Of a stretch of DNA of 64,000 nt, positions 28,075 through 36,834 are shown piece by piece; position 1 is the first letter of the stretch, and each line of letters opens with the position of its first letter. The notes below the pieces were generated by a model. That model was not told where the DNA came from. It saw only the letters and a program-made list of their open reading frames with translations, and ran no database searches. The stretch is taken from positions 86,040 to 150,039 of the forward strand of contig NZ_JANYUY010000009.1 in assembly GCF_025060755.1 (NCBI RefSeq). Direction: 5' to 3'. This DNA comes from Paenibacillus doosanensis. GTDB taxonomy: Bacteria; Bacillota; Bacilli; Paenibacillales; NBRC-103111. A program made the position numbers and the translations under genes.

Positions 28075-28246
28075 AAAATATACGCTGCTTAAAGAGCCGG
28101 ACAAAACGATGTTCGTCTTCTTCAAAAACGATAAATATTACGGGCACATCATCAAAAACAAGACGGATAAAGCGCCGGCCAAATTTATTTTCGAGACGGA
28201 TAAATACGACTCTCTGGAGCAGTTGAAGGCCGACTATCCGATGTGA
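28067..28246 (+). CDS. Small hypothetical protein (59 residues) with a decayed paralogue at 35.7 kb
   Basis: An open frame of 59 residues beginning MIEKYTLLKEPDKTMFVFF, then KNDKYYGHIIKNKTDKAP, ending in ADYPM. It looks like a small beta-rich soluble protein. It overlaps the preceding gene by 8 bases. A broken copy at 35656-35776 keeps the EPDxTxFV and KNxKxYGHIxKN pattern, which supports this being a true protein family. The function is unknown. Confidence 0.65.
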   Translation: MIEKYTLLKEPDKTMFVFFKNDKYYGHIIKNKTDKAPAKFIFETDKYDSLEQLKADYPM

Positions 28247-28379
28247 CCGCACGAAAGCGAAGGCTGGGCGTAATCCGGCGCAGCCCGCTTAAAGCGCGCC
28301 GGATTCATCATAGCCGAACCGGGCTGTGAGGGCGGGGGCCTCATGACGTTAATATCGGATACTGCAGGGGGGATTACGT

Positions 28380-29393
28380 ATGATTCAATATCCTGTACTG
28401 ATAAAAGGAACGACCATTGGGGTGACGGCGCCCTCCTCAGGGGTTAGGGAAGAGCATCATGATATGGTCAAGCAGGCATGCGAACGGCTGCGCAAGGAGG
28501 GATACGATACGATCGTCGGGCCTACGGTTTGGACTCAGAATAAGGCGCGGTCTTCACCGGCGCATCGGCGTGCCGCAGAATGGGAAAACATGATGAACGA
28601 CCCTAAGATCGGTCTCATCATCCCTCCGTGGGGCGGAGAGCTGTTGATTGAAATTTTGGAGCATTTGGATTTTGATCGGGCGCAGCCCAAATGGATACTG
28701 GGATATTCGGATATTAGCCTGCTGCTGCTGGCCATGACCTTACGCACCGGAATAGCGACGGCCCACGGTACGAACTTGATTGATTTAAGAGGAGAGCATT
28801 CGGATGAAACGACGGCGATGTGGCAGACCGTTCTGTCCGCGCAGCGGGGCCAGTCCGTTTTCCAGCGCTCTTCTTCCAAGTTTCAAAAGCAATGGAGGCA
28901 TACGTCTCCGTCTTCTTATGTTTTCCATCTGACGGAGCCGACCTGTTGGAAGAGTGTATCTTCCGGTCCGGTTCGCCTGACAGGCAGATTGCTCGGGGGA
29001 TGCATCGACGTCATCCGTCATCTGATCGGCACTCCGTATGGAGACGTGGCCGGTTTTCAGGATCGCCATATCCAGGGTGAGCCGATTCTGTGGTATCTTG
29101 AAAACTGCGAATTATCCGTACCGGATTTGCGCAGGTCGCTGGTGCATATGAAGCTGGCAGGGTGGTTCGATCGCTGCTGCGGGATTGTATTCGGCCGCAG
29201 CTCCGCCCCGTCCGAGACGGACGGTTATACGATGCGGGATGTGTATGCCGAGCTTTCCGAGGAGCTGGGAGTTCCGGTCGTTTACGATATCGACTGCGGT
29301 CATGTTCCGCCGCAAATCACATTGATCAACGGCGCTTATGCAGAAATAACGGTGGAAAACGGAAGCGGAACCGTCCTTCAGCATTTTGTGTAA
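28380..29393 (+). CDS. S66-family carboxypeptidase (LD-carboxypeptidase / MccF-like)
   Basis: A 337-residue cytosolic serine peptidase. The catalytic set is visible: nucleophile S110 in ILGYSDIS, E241 in LWYLENCE and H308 in DCGHVPPQ. Relatives trim tetrapeptides from muropeptides (LdcA) or cleave the amide of processed microcin C (MccF, giving self-immunity). The sequence alone does not separate these roles. RBS GCAGGGGGG precedes ATG 28380. No peptidoglycan or microcin genes are adjacent. Confidence 0.88.
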   Translation: MIQYPVLIKGTTIGVTAPSSGVREEHHDMVKQACERLRKEGYDTIVGPTVWTQNKARSSPAHRRAAEWENMMNDPKIGLIIPPWGGELLIEILEHLDFDRAQPKWILGYSDISLLLLAMTLRTGIATAHGTNLIDLRGEHSDETTAMWQTVLSAQRGQSVFQRSSSKFQKQWRHTSPSSYVFHLTEPTCWKSVSSGPVRLTGRLLGGCIDVIRHLIGTPYGDVAGFQDRHIQGEPILWYLENCELSVPDLRRSLVHMKLAGWFDRCCGIVFGRSSAPSETDGYTMRDVYAELSEELGVPVVYDIDCGHVPPQITLINGAYAEITVENGSGTVLQHFV

Positions 29394-29467
29394 GCTGCCG
29401 CTTGGCAGCGAGGCCGCGCCTGTGATACAATCGTTTTTTACAATTGAAACGAATGGCGGGCGATCCG

Positions 29468-29698
29468 ATGACAGCGAGCGACATTGCCGAATGGATGCTG
29501 AAGAAGGTCGAATTCGACGGGATTTTGTATCAGCAGGATGCGGTGAATTATATTAGAACTCACTTCGGCGAAGAGTTTATTTATGTCAATGAGAACGGCA
29601 ACGCCTCGATCTCCAAAGAGGTGAAGAAGCTGTTCAAAAAAATGCACCGCGGGCGGGTAGCCTGGGACAGAGACGGCTTTTTCTGGGGCTGGACCTAA
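29468..29698 (+). CDS. Small conserved protein, DUF6953-like
   Basis: A 76-residue soluble protein beginning MTASDIAEWMLKKVEFDG and ending in RDGFFWGWT, with a helix-rich pattern (DAVNYIRTHFGEEFIYVNEN). It resembles short proteins I associate with DUF6953, of unknown function. ATG 29468 is preferred over an in-frame start at 29444. The gene lies 75 bases after the S66 peptidase gene and is followed at once by repeat R2 copy A. Confidence 0.65.
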   Translation: MTASDIAEWMLKKVEFDGILYQQDAVNYIRTHFGEEFIYVNENGNASISKEVKKLFKKMHRGRVAWDRDGFFWGWT

Positions 29699-29701
29699 GA
29701 A

Positions 29702-29793
29702 GTGCGGCCGGATGAATTGTCCCCGCTTGAGGGTTCGAAATAAAAAATCCGGCTGCAAGACCGGGTGCAGACTTCCATCGACCGCAGGGCGCG
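29702..29793 (-). repeat. Dispersed repeat R2, copy A
   Basis: On the minus strand the element opens CGCGCCCTGCGGTCGATGGA and closes CATCCGGCCGC, around a variable interior. It starts 4 bases past a stop codon. It shares its end blocks with copies at 37655-37794 and 48257-48329 but not their interiors, and is the most divergent of the three. Confidence 0.6.
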
Positions 29794-29853
29794 ACGATAT
29801 CCCCCTTAGGCCGCGACGAAATGACCATCATTTTTAAAAGCGAAACAAAATGG

Positions 29854-29892
29854 AAAAGCATTGGGTTTAACCGCCTTATGCTTTTTTTGTTG
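29854..29892 (+). terminator. Terminator downstream of the small gene and repeat R2
   Basis: AAAAGCAT pairs with ATGCTTTT across a 16-base loop, followed by a T-run. It would end transcripts from the S66/DUF6953 pair after they pass through R2. The 194 bases to the next gene hold no recognised feature. Confidence 0.75.
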
Positions 29893-30086
29893 CAGGTGAG
29901 GATTTTTATAGTTTTAATGTGTAATTTTTACTATTGCAAAAATGGATCGGTGGCCTGGTTATGCTTGTCTTTTCAATGAGGGAGCTGGAAAAAATAGATG
30001 GACAGCGCGTGCGGGTTCGTATATGATTGATTTAATTAAATAAAGTAGCGCAGTGGTAAAGCGATGGGGAGGCGGGTGGCAGATGG

Positions 30087-30755
30087 ATGTATAAGGCGCT
30101 GTTTTTCGATTTCTATGGAACGTTAGTTCACGAGGATGACGCTGTTATCGACCGTATTTGCTCTGTGATAGCCGAGACGGCTGCAGAGGAGGCGACGATT
30201 CGCGACATACGCTCGCATTGGTGGAAACGGTTATCTTCCGATTTCCTCCGCTGTTATGGGCCGGATTTCCAAACGCAACGAGAGCTGGAGCTGCTGTCAT
30301 TGCAGGACACACTGGAGCGTTTCGGTTCCGATGAGGATGCTCTAGCCTTAAGCGAGTCGCTATATGCCCATTGGAGCCGGCCTCCGGTCTTTCGGGATAC
30401 GCTCGATTTTTTGCGGGATAATGCGCTTCCTGTTTATATTTTATCGAATATCGACCGCGCGGATATCGAATCGGCGGCAGCGTATAACGGACTGCGCTTC
30501 GATCATATCATTACCAGCGAGGACGCTCGCTCCTATAAGCCCCATCCCGAGATGTTCGAAGCCGGGCTTGCGGCGTGCGGCTTGCAACCGGACGAAGTGC
30601 TGCATATCGGGGATTCGGCGACGAGCGACATCGCAGGCGCGTCCCGGCTCGGTATTGATGCAGCGTGGATCAACAGAACGAATAAGGCGCTGACCGGCGA
30701 TGCGGTGCCGAAGTATGTGATCCGGTCTTTAACCGATTTGAATCGGATCATTTAA
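30087..30755 (+). CDS. HAD-superfamily hydrolase
   Basis: A 222-residue cytosolic phosphatase-like HAD protein. Motif I is FFDFYGTLV, with the nucleophile Asp and a Tyr at the second position, common in this subfamily. Motif II is in VYILSNID, motif III is the Lys in YKPHPEMF, and motif IV is GDSATSDIAGA. A helical cap lies between motifs I and II. The substrate is unknown; relatives act on nucleotides or sugar phosphates. It has its own terminator and stands alone. Confidence 0.87.
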   Translation: MYKALFFDFYGTLVHEDDAVIDRICSVIAETAAEEATIRDIRSHWWKRLSSDFLRCYGPDFQTQRELELLSLQDTLERFGSDEDALALSESLYAHWSRPPVFRDTLDFLRDNALPVYILSNIDRADIESAAAYNGLRFDHIITSEDARSYKPHPEMFEAGLAACGLQPDEVLHIGDSATSDIAGASRLGIDAAWINRTNKALTGDAVPKYVIRSLTDLNRII

Positions 30756-30766
30756 GTGGATTTACT

Positions 30767-30827
30767 ATACAGCTTGCAGCGGAACGGGGATGATCGATTT
30801 TCGTTTCGGGTGAGCTGTATTTTTTTG
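30767..30827 (+). terminator. Terminator between HAD and lhr genes
   Basis: ATACAGCT pairs with AGCTGTAT, followed by seven T bases. The loop is long (38 bases) but can fold further. Confidence 0.65.
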
Positions 30828-30834
30828 GTATACT
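30826..30834 (+). promoter_or_regulatory. Extended -10 promoter for the Lhr helicase gene
   Basis: TGGTATACT is a TG-n-TATACT extended -10, 46 bases before the ATG at 30881. It begins inside the preceding terminator tail. No good -35 is present. Confidence 0.55.
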
Positions 30835-30880
30835 ATTTGTAGTCGATTCACGAATGTGTGCGAAAAAAAGGAGAATTCAG

Positions 30881-33800
30881 ATGCAGAGTACCGGAGGAAT
30901 AGAAGCATTTCATCCGCTGATCGCCGGCTGGTTTACGGATCGGTTCGGGCAGCCGACCGACGTTCAAATTCGCTCCTGGAGGGCGATCTTGTCCGGAAAG
31001 CATACGCTGATCGCCGCCCCGACCGGGTCCGGCAAGACGCTGGCAGGGCTGCTGCCCTGTCTGAACCGGATACTGCTGGAACGAGAGTCGGCCGATCGCG
31101 GAGTGAAGCTGATCTATATTACGCCGCTCAAAGCTCTCAACAACGATATTCATCATCATGTCATCGGCTACATAGAGGAGCTGAAGCGAAGGGCGGAAGC
31201 GCTCGGGCTCGGCTGGAGCGGGCTCACCTCCGGCGTACGTACCGGAGACACTCCGCAGCATGCCCGTGCCGCGATGCTCCGAAATCCGCCGGACGTGCTT
31301 GTAACGACGCCGGAATCGTTATATTTGCTGCTGACCTCTCCCAAAGCGCGGATGATGCTGAAGACGGTCCGCTATTGCATCGTCGATGAAATCCATGATT
31401 TGGCGGCGGACCGGCGTGGACTGCATCTGTCTGTGACGCTGGAGCGGCTGACCGAATGGACAGGGGCGTCGCCGCAGCGAATCGGCGTTTCCGCGACGCA
31501 GAAGCCGATCGGGCTGGTGGCCCGGTTTTTGGGCGGATACGAACCGGTCCCGGCAGGCGATCGGAGGGGGAGCGGCGGCGAAGAGACGGAAGCGACGGGA
31601 AGGGACGATCATACGGCGGAAAGCGCCCCGGAGGATTCCGGAGGGGATCGCGGGTATGCCCCGCGAGACGTGGAGATTATCGAGAGCCGGATGGACAAGC
31701 AGTTCCGTCTGCGCGTCACTGTTCCGGAGTATACGCATTTGACCAGAGACAAGCAGGAGGCGGTCTGGGGACCGCTTACCGACCATATTATGAAGCTGAT
31801 CGAGGGCTGCCGATCCGTCTTGATTTTCGTGAACAACCGCAGGCTGTGCGAGCGGCTGACGCTCAGGCTGAACGAGCATGCCGGCCGCGAGATGGCCCGC
31901 TCCCATCACGGAAGCATTTCGCGCGAGCAGCGGCTGGAGGTGGAAGGCGCGCTCAAGGCCGGCGAGCTGCGCTGCCTGGTGGCCACCTCCTCGCTTGAGC
32001 TCGGCATCGACGTGGGGCATATCGATCTCGTCGTGCAGATCGATTCGCCGAAGAGCGCGGCAGCGGGCATCCAGCGGATCGGCCGGGCCGGCCACTCCGT
32101 CGGCGACGTCAGCCGCGGGGTAATCGTTGCCCGCACCCGCGGGCAGCTGCCGGAATGCGCGGCGCTGGCGCGCAGCATCGCCGCCAGAGAGATCGAGGAC
32201 ATCCGGATTCCGCGCGGCGCGCTGGATGTCCTGTGCCAGCAGGTCGTCGCCATGGTGGCGGCGGACGACTGGACCTTGCCTCAGCTGCGCAGCACGCTGG
32301 CGCGCAGCTACGGATACCACGGCTTCCCGCCGGAACGGCTCGAAGCCGTGCTCCAGGTGCTGGCCGGCTACTACCCGTTCGTCCGGCCGCTGGTGGATTG
32401 GGATCGGGAGAGGGGGCTGCTCTCCCGCCGCAGTTCGACCGCCATGGCGGCGATCATGGGCGCGGGCACGATTCCGCAGGGCAGCGCCTATCCTGTCCAT
32501 CATGCCCACAGCCATATTCATCTCGGAGAGCTGGACGAGGAATATATTCACGAGAGCCGCGCGGGAGACGTATTCCAGCTCGGAACCAGCTCCTGGAGAA
32601 TCCAGACGATTCGAAGCGACCGGGTCTATGTGGTGGAGGAAGCGGGCGGCAACAGCTTCAGCGAAATTCCGTTCTGGCGCGGAGAGGGGCAGGGCAGAAG
32701 CTTGGCGTTTTCCGAAGAGATAGGAAAGTTCATGGAAGATTTGGAGCGGCGGATGGATTCGGAAGAGAAGCAGGTTATTACCGGACTGCTAATGGAATCC
32801 CATCATATGGACGCCCGGGCGGCGGACGAATTGCTGCTGCTGCTCCATGCGCAAAAAGCCGCCGCGGCGCTGCCTACTCATCGCCGCATCGTTATCGAAC
32901 AGTTTCAGGACGATATGAAGCAGCATCATCTGATTATTCACAGCTGGTTCGGCCGTACCTTTAACCGTACCTGGCAGCTGGCCATTCAGGCGTATGCCGA
33001 GCGCCGGCTGCCGTACCGCATCTATGCCAACGCCAAGGACAACGGCATCGAATTTGTCGTGGCCGACGGCGGGAACGGAGACGCGCTCAAGCTGCTGCCG
33101 CTGATCCGCGAGGTTACCTCGCATCATCTGGAGCGGCTGCTGCAAGAAGCGATTCCGGGCTCGCCGCAATTCGGCATCACGTTCCGGCGGCTGGCCGAGA
33201 CATCCTTACTGTTGTCGAGAAGCTTCCGGCGGATGCCGGCTTGGCAGAAACGGCTGCGCAGCGAAGAGCTGCTGCGGGAATCGCTGCCTTATGCGGAGCA
33301 GTTTCCTTTTATCCGCGAAGCGATCCGCATCTGCATGCAGGAGGAGCTGGACGTACACGGAGTGCGCGAGGCGCTCAGAAGCATCGAAACCGGCAAGCTG
33401 GAGGTTGTCGTTGCCCAAGGGGCTTATCCTTCACCGTTCGCCGCGTTATTCCTTGCCGATTTTATTAATGCGCAAATGTATGAATCCGATGCGGTCGGCA
33501 AAGACCTTCAAGCGAACTTGACCGGGCTGAACCGTTCGCTGGCGGGACAATGGTTCGAGCCCTCGGACTCTATTACTGCTTCGAATAGCGACAAAGAAAA
33601 TGCGGATGACGGAGCCTTAGCGGCCGTGGACTCGGAGGAGACGGAGCGGGTCGTCGTCGAAACGACGGATGACTGGACCCGATTGCTAAAAGAACGCGGA
33701 GAGTTTACTGAAGAGGAGCTCACGATAATCACCGGAGAGGGATCGGGCGCGGCGAGCAAACTGCATGAGCTGGAACGGGAAGGGAAAGTGCGAACCGTTC

Positions 33801-35416
33801 GTTTGGGGGTTGCGCGTGCGAACGACGAGCATGGGACGGTCTATTGGATCTGCGCCGACGAAGCCGACACCTATGCGCGGCTGGGCTCCGATCCGCTGGC
33901 CGGCCGGTTTATCGCGACAAGATATGTGGATCGGCAGGCTCGCTTCACGATAGGAGCGTTGCAGCGGCGCTACGGACTGGACGAGCGAACGCTTGGCGAG
34001 CTGATTCGCGGATGGGAGGCGGAAGGAAGGATCGAGCCCTCTTCCTATGAAGAAGGGCCGGAGGAGCGAGTGTGGCTCAACCGCCGCCTATTGATTCGGG
34101 AAGCGCGCAGGCAGGCGGCCTCCCTCCGTCAGTCCGTGGAAACGATAGATCCGGCGGTATATTGCTCGCGGCTGATGGAGCTGCAGCATGTGCAGTCTTA
34201 TGCGCGGCTCAGCGGCGAGGAAGGACTAAAGCGGATCATCGGCCAGCTTCAGGGACTATTCCTTCCTCTATCCCAATGGGAGAGCTCGGTGTTCCCGCTT
34301 CGCCTGACCGATTACAAGAAAGAGCTGCTGGACCGGCTCTGCGCAGCCGGCGACGTATTGTGGATCGGACGAAAACAGGAGAAGGAGGGCCGCGTCGCCT
34401 TTTTCCTCGCGGAGTCCCGCGAGCTTTACGGCCCGTTCCTTGAACAAGCCGATCCCCTGAACGGCGGCGTTGTTGAGCTTGATCCTGCCGAGGTTGAGGG
34501 TCTAGGGGAGCCGCCGTCCGACGGCAGCGCGGAGGACCGGGAGCTCATGGCGCTGCTAGGGCGCAAGGGTGCCAGCTTTCTGTCTGCGCTAAGCCGGGAG
34601 ACAGGGCGGGTCCCTTCGGAGCTTACATCCCAATTGGTGGAGTTGGCATGGAAAGGTTTGGTCTCGAACGATCAATTCGCCCCGCTCAGGCTGAACGGCT
34701 CGGCGAAGCCGGGCAAAGCGCGGACGGCCGCAGGCAAGGGATTCCAATCGGGGCTCGGCCGCTGGTATGCGCTCAGTTCGTTGAAGGAAGAGGCGAATTA
34801 CGAACCGCCGGAAGCGATGATGGCTTGGATCAAGCAGATGTTGGAGATGTTCGGCTTGCTCACCAAGGAGCTTGCCGGATACTCTCCTTGGTCGTGGGAT
34901 GATCTTTATCCCCAGCTTAAGCAGTTGGAGAACTGGGGAATGCTGACCCGCGGATTATGGGTTCGCGATGTGAAAACGATGCAGTTTTCCACAAGGGAAA
35001 GGCTCGGCATCTTGCAGAGCCGCTCATGGACCGAAGGGAACCGGCCGGTCGTTCTTCCTTCGACGGACCCGTCCAATCCGTTCGGACTTCTCGTCAAATG
35101 GCCGGAGAAGGAAGGCATAGCTTTTGCCAGGAAAAAAGGCAGTGAACTCGTTATGCGCGGAGGCCGCTGGCTGTTGTGGATCGAAAATAACGGCAAGCGG
35201 ATCTATACGATGGAGGAACTGCGGGGCGATGAGCTCGAGGAGCTGCTGCGGAGCGCCGCTGCGGATTATTTGCGGTATTCCGGCATCCGCAAGCTTGTCG
35301 TCGACAAGTGGAATGGCAAGCCTGTCAAACAGTCGGAGGCGGCCGATATTCTCCTTAAGCTGGGGGCCGAGAGCGACCGCGATTCGCTCGTCATTTGGCC
35401 GAGCAGCCTGCGGTAG
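30881..35416 (+). CDS. lhr: Lhr-type ATP-dependent DNA/RNA helicase
   Basis: A 1511-residue superfamily-2 helicase of the 'large helicase-related' type, thought to unwind branched nucleic acids in repair. Motifs are AAPTGSGKT (near residue 45), DEIH (169), GVSATQKP, and QRIGRAGH (398). The helicase core and winged helix fill the first ~850 residues. A long C-terminal region of winged-helix type follows, as in full-length E. coli Lhr (about 1540 residues). ATG 30881 is chosen because AAAGGAGAATTCAG precedes it, rather than the in-frame ATG at 30854. A linker at about 230-265 is rich in Gly, Glu and Arg. It is a single gene with its own terminator. Confidence 0.92.
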   Translation: MQSTGGIEAFHPLIAGWFTDRFGQPTDVQIRSWRAILSGKHTLIAAPTGSGKTLAGLLPCLNRILLERESADRGVKLIYITPLKALNNDIHHHVIGYIEELKRRAEALGLGWSGLTSGVRTGDTPQHARAAMLRNPPDVLVTTPESLYLLLTSPKARMMLKTVRYCIVDEIHDLAADRRGLHLSVTLERLTEWTGASPQRIGVSATQKPIGLVARFLGGYEPVPAGDRRGSGGEETEATGRDDHTAESAPEDSGGDRGYAPRDVEIIESRMDKQFRLRVTVPEYTHLTRDKQEAVWGPLTDHIMKLIEGCRSVLIFVNNRRLCERLTLRLNEHAGREMARSHHGSISREQRLEVEGALKAGELRCLVATSSLELGIDVGHIDLVVQIDSPKSAAAGIQRIGRAGHSVGDVSRGVIVARTRGQLPECAALARSIAAREIEDIRIPRGALDVLCQQVVAMVAADDWTLPQLRSTLARSYGYHGFPPERLEAVLQVLAGYYPFVRPLVDWDRERGLLSRRSSTAMAAIMGAGTIPQGSAYPVHHAHSHIHLGELDEEYIHESRAGDVFQLGTSSWRIQTIRSDRVYVVEEAGGNSFSEIPFWRGEGQGRSLAFSEEIGKFMEDLERRMDSEEKQVITGLLMESHHMDARAADELLLLLHAQKAAAALPTHRRIVIEQFQDDMKQHHLIIHSWFGRTFNRTWQLAIQAYAERRLPYRIYANAKDNGIEFVVADGGNGDALKLLPLIREVTSHHLERLLQEAIPGSPQFGITFRRLAETSLLLSRSFRRMPAWQKRLRSEELLRESLPYAEQFPFIREAIRICMQEELDVHGVREALRSIETGKLEVVVAQGAYPSPFAALFLADFINAQMYESDAVGKDLQANLTGLNRSLAGQWFEPSDSITASNSDKENADDGALAAVDSEETERVVVETTDDWTRLLKERGEFTEEELTIITGEGSGAASKLHELEREGKVRTVRLGVARANDEHGTVYWICADEADTYARLGSDPLAGRFIATRYVDRQARFTIGALQRRYGLDERTLGELIRGWEAEGRIEPSSYEEGPEERVWLNRRLLIREARRQAASLRQSVETIDPAVYCSRLMELQHVQSYARLSGEEGLKRIIGQLQGLFLPLSQWESSVFPLRLTDYKKELLDRLCAAGDVLWIGRKQEKEGRVAFFLAESRELYGPFLEQADPLNGGVVELDPAEVEGLGEPPSDGSAEDRELMALLGRKGASFLSALSRETGRVPSELTSQLVELAWKGLVSNDQFAPLRLNGSAKPGKARTAAGKGFQSGLGRWYALSSLKEEANYEPPEAMMAWIKQMLEMFGLLTKELAGYSPWSWDDLYPQLKQLENWGMLTRGLWVRDVKTMQFSTRERLGILQSRSWTEGNRPVVLPSTDPSNPFGLLVKWPEKEGIAFARKKGSELVMRGGRWLLWIENNGKRIYTMEELRGDELEELLRSAAADYLRYSGIRKLVVDKWNGKPVKQSEAADILLKLGAESDRDSLVIWPSSLR

Positions 35417-35440
35417 GAAGCGGCTTAGCCGCTTCTTGTC
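35417..35440 (+). terminator. Terminator after lhr
   Basis: GAAGCGGC pairs with GCCGCTTC around a 3-base loop, immediately after the stop, followed by TTGTCC. The stem is strong and the T-tail weak. Confidence 0.65.
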
Positions 35441-35457
35441 CGTATTCTGCAAAGATT

Positions 35458-35474
35458 TGTAATCAAGTTGTAAT
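35458..35474 (+). promoter_or_regulatory. Perfect WalR-type box (TGTAAT-N5-TGTAAT)
   Basis: Two TGTAAT hexamers are spaced by CAAGT, an exact match to the known WalR (YycF) consensus TGTWAH-N5-TGTWAH. The 11-base repeat is also the general pattern for OmpR-type regulators. A TATACT -10-like sequence is at 35508-35513 and a terminator at 35550-35585. No intact gene follows, so the target is either a short RNA or a lost gene. Confidence 0.55.
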
Positions 35475-35549
35475 CTGACGTTCATCCGGGGATCATATTT
35501 TACGTCTATACTGTACCTATGACCCCCTTTTCATAATATATATCTTGAA

Positions 35550-35585
35550 GGCCTGCATCTCGTTGATGCGGGTCTCTTTTTTTTG
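35550..35585 (+). terminator. Terminator downstream of the WalR-type box
   Basis: GGCCTGCATC pairs with GATGCGGGTC (two wobble pairs) around TCGTT, followed by CTCTTTTTTTT. It lies about 70 bases after a -10-like sequence, with no open frame between. Confidence 0.75.
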
Positions 35586-35655
35586 CAGAAATATCCGTTA
35601 GCACGTTAAATATTGAAGGAAAATGTATACCAAAGGCGAATATCATAGACTGTAA

Positions 35656-35776
35656 ATGATAGCCAGATAGTCGGTGAGGGAGCCAGACGAGACAACGTTT
35701 GTTTCCTAGAAGAACGGTAAGTTCTACGGACACATTCTAAAAAATAACGGATAAAGCCTCAGCGAATTTCAGTAGA
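35656..35776 (+). pseudogene. Decayed paralogue of the 59-residue protein at 28067-28246
   Basis: From ATG 35656 the frame reads MIAR-stop-SVREPDETTFVS-stop-KNGKFYGHILKNN. It then shifts to TDKASANFSR in another frame. The intact protein reads EPDKTMFVFFKNDKYYGHIIKNKTDKAPAKF in pieces at the same places. Two in-frame stops and one frameshift show it is dead. It runs directly into a truncated acetyltransferase. Confidence 0.8.
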
Positions 35777-36092
35777 GCGAATTGCTGCCTATATCAAACG
35801 AAACCCTGGGATCAGTACTGTCGCTGAGATTGACCAAATAATTGTGGGTACAGTACTTTGCGGCCATGATGGACGGCGCGGCACATTATACCACGTTGCC
35901 GTAGCCGAGGAGCATCGACGAAAGGGAATAGCAAAAGAGATGGTTGAAAGGAGCCTTTCATTGCTAAAGGAAGCAGGAATCCATACAGCAGTTTTGTTTG
36001 CCCACTCGGAGAATGTGAATGCAGTAACACATTGGAGGCATAGTGGATGGACGTTATTTTCTAATGTGCTGTATCACTTAAGGGAGTTCTAA
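35772..36092 (+). pseudogene. N-terminally truncated GNAT acetyltransferase
   Basis: The frame from 35772 reads VERIAAYIKRNPGIS, then IVGTVLCGHDGRRGTLYHVA, the acetyl-CoA loop EEHRRKGIAKEMVERS and WRHSGWTLF. This is a good GNAT core, but roughly the first 25-30 residues of such proteins are missing and replaced by the tail of the preceding dead gene. A shorter product from GTG 35844 (82 residues) is open but would lack the first strands. I call it a remnant. Confidence 0.72.
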
Positions 36093-36115
36093 ACCATACA
36101 AGGAAGGTGAACTAA

Positions 36116-36465
36116 ATAAAAGTATTATTTATTTGCAGCAGGAACAAATGGCGAAGTCTAACGGCAGAAAAGATATTTCATGGAGTCAATGATTACGATG
36201 TGAGGTCAGCGGGAACAGAAGAGAATGCTCGTATTAAGGTGACTAGCGGGCATATTGGTTGGGCTGACCTTATATCGTGATGGAAAAGAAACACATAAGA
36301 AGGTTGAATGCCAAGTTTGGACCGATGCTCGCGGGAAAAAAAGTCATTTGTTTAGATATTCCTGATGACTACAAATATATGGACGACGAGCTTATTGAAA
36401 TCTTGTACTCCAGAGTCTCAGAATATATCGAACTGCCTTTTGAGCCAGTAACTGGCGATACCTGA
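36116..36465 (+). pseudogene. Frameshifted low-molecular-weight protein-tyrosine-phosphatase-like gene
   Basis: The reading KVLFICSRNKWRSLTAEKIF carries a CX5R phosphatase loop (C-SRNKW-R), followed by VNDYDVRSAGTEENAR and SGHIGWADLI. One base is missing near 36275; after it the frame continues as VMEKKHIRRLNAKFG, then ICLDIPDDYKYMDDELIE. The expected ATG reads ATA at 36116 behind a good AGGAAGGTGA. With one restored base and start it would be a normal ~115-residue protein (COG4551-like), so decay is recent. Confidence 0.8.
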
Positions 36466-36469
36466 TCCG

Positions 36470-36819
36470 ACGGCGGCTATGCGCGGGTCCCTAGACACGG
36501 GGAATCACCGAAGGAGGAAGGGAGTAAAAGAACAAGGGGGCTACCGATCAAGGGAAAGCGGACGCACATCGAGTTACCGAGTTATTGAAAGCCGAAAAGA
36601 TCGATGTTTTCGTATCAAGTCCATATCGGCGAGCGATTCTGACAATTCAGGAGTTGGCGCAACGTTTCGGAAAAAAATGATCTTTTTTGAAGATTCCCGA
36701 TTCAAGCTTTGCTTTGCCGCGAGGGGAGTCTAACGCGGATTGGCACCCACGGAGCCGTCATGACCTTGATGATGGGGTGTTGTGGAACGCCGATGAACAA
36801 CTGTAAGCAGTATCTGTGA
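36470..36819 (+). pseudogene. Broken histidine-phosphatase (phosphoglycerate-mutase-like) gene
   Basis: VPRHGESPKEEGSKRTRGL shows the RHG phosphohistidine motif. A single lost base near 36544 shifts the frame, which continues DQGKADAHRVTELL, then VFVSSPYRRAILTIQELAQRFG. A later piece, LTRIGTHGAVMTLMMG, carries the second catalytic His region after an apparent internal deletion of 50-60 residues. The N-terminus is also altered. It is clearly non-functional. Confidence 0.78.
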
Positions 36820-36834
36820 AGAGGGGGCAGATGA

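Noticed and set aside
30087..30755. HAD protein judged inactive because motif I is DFYGT rather than DxD
   Set aside because: A Tyr at the second position is common in this HAD subgroup and the other motifs are intact.
31319..32551. A 410-codon minus-strand frame inside lhr
   Set aside because: It is antisense to the best conserved part of the helicase and its translation has no recognisable motif.
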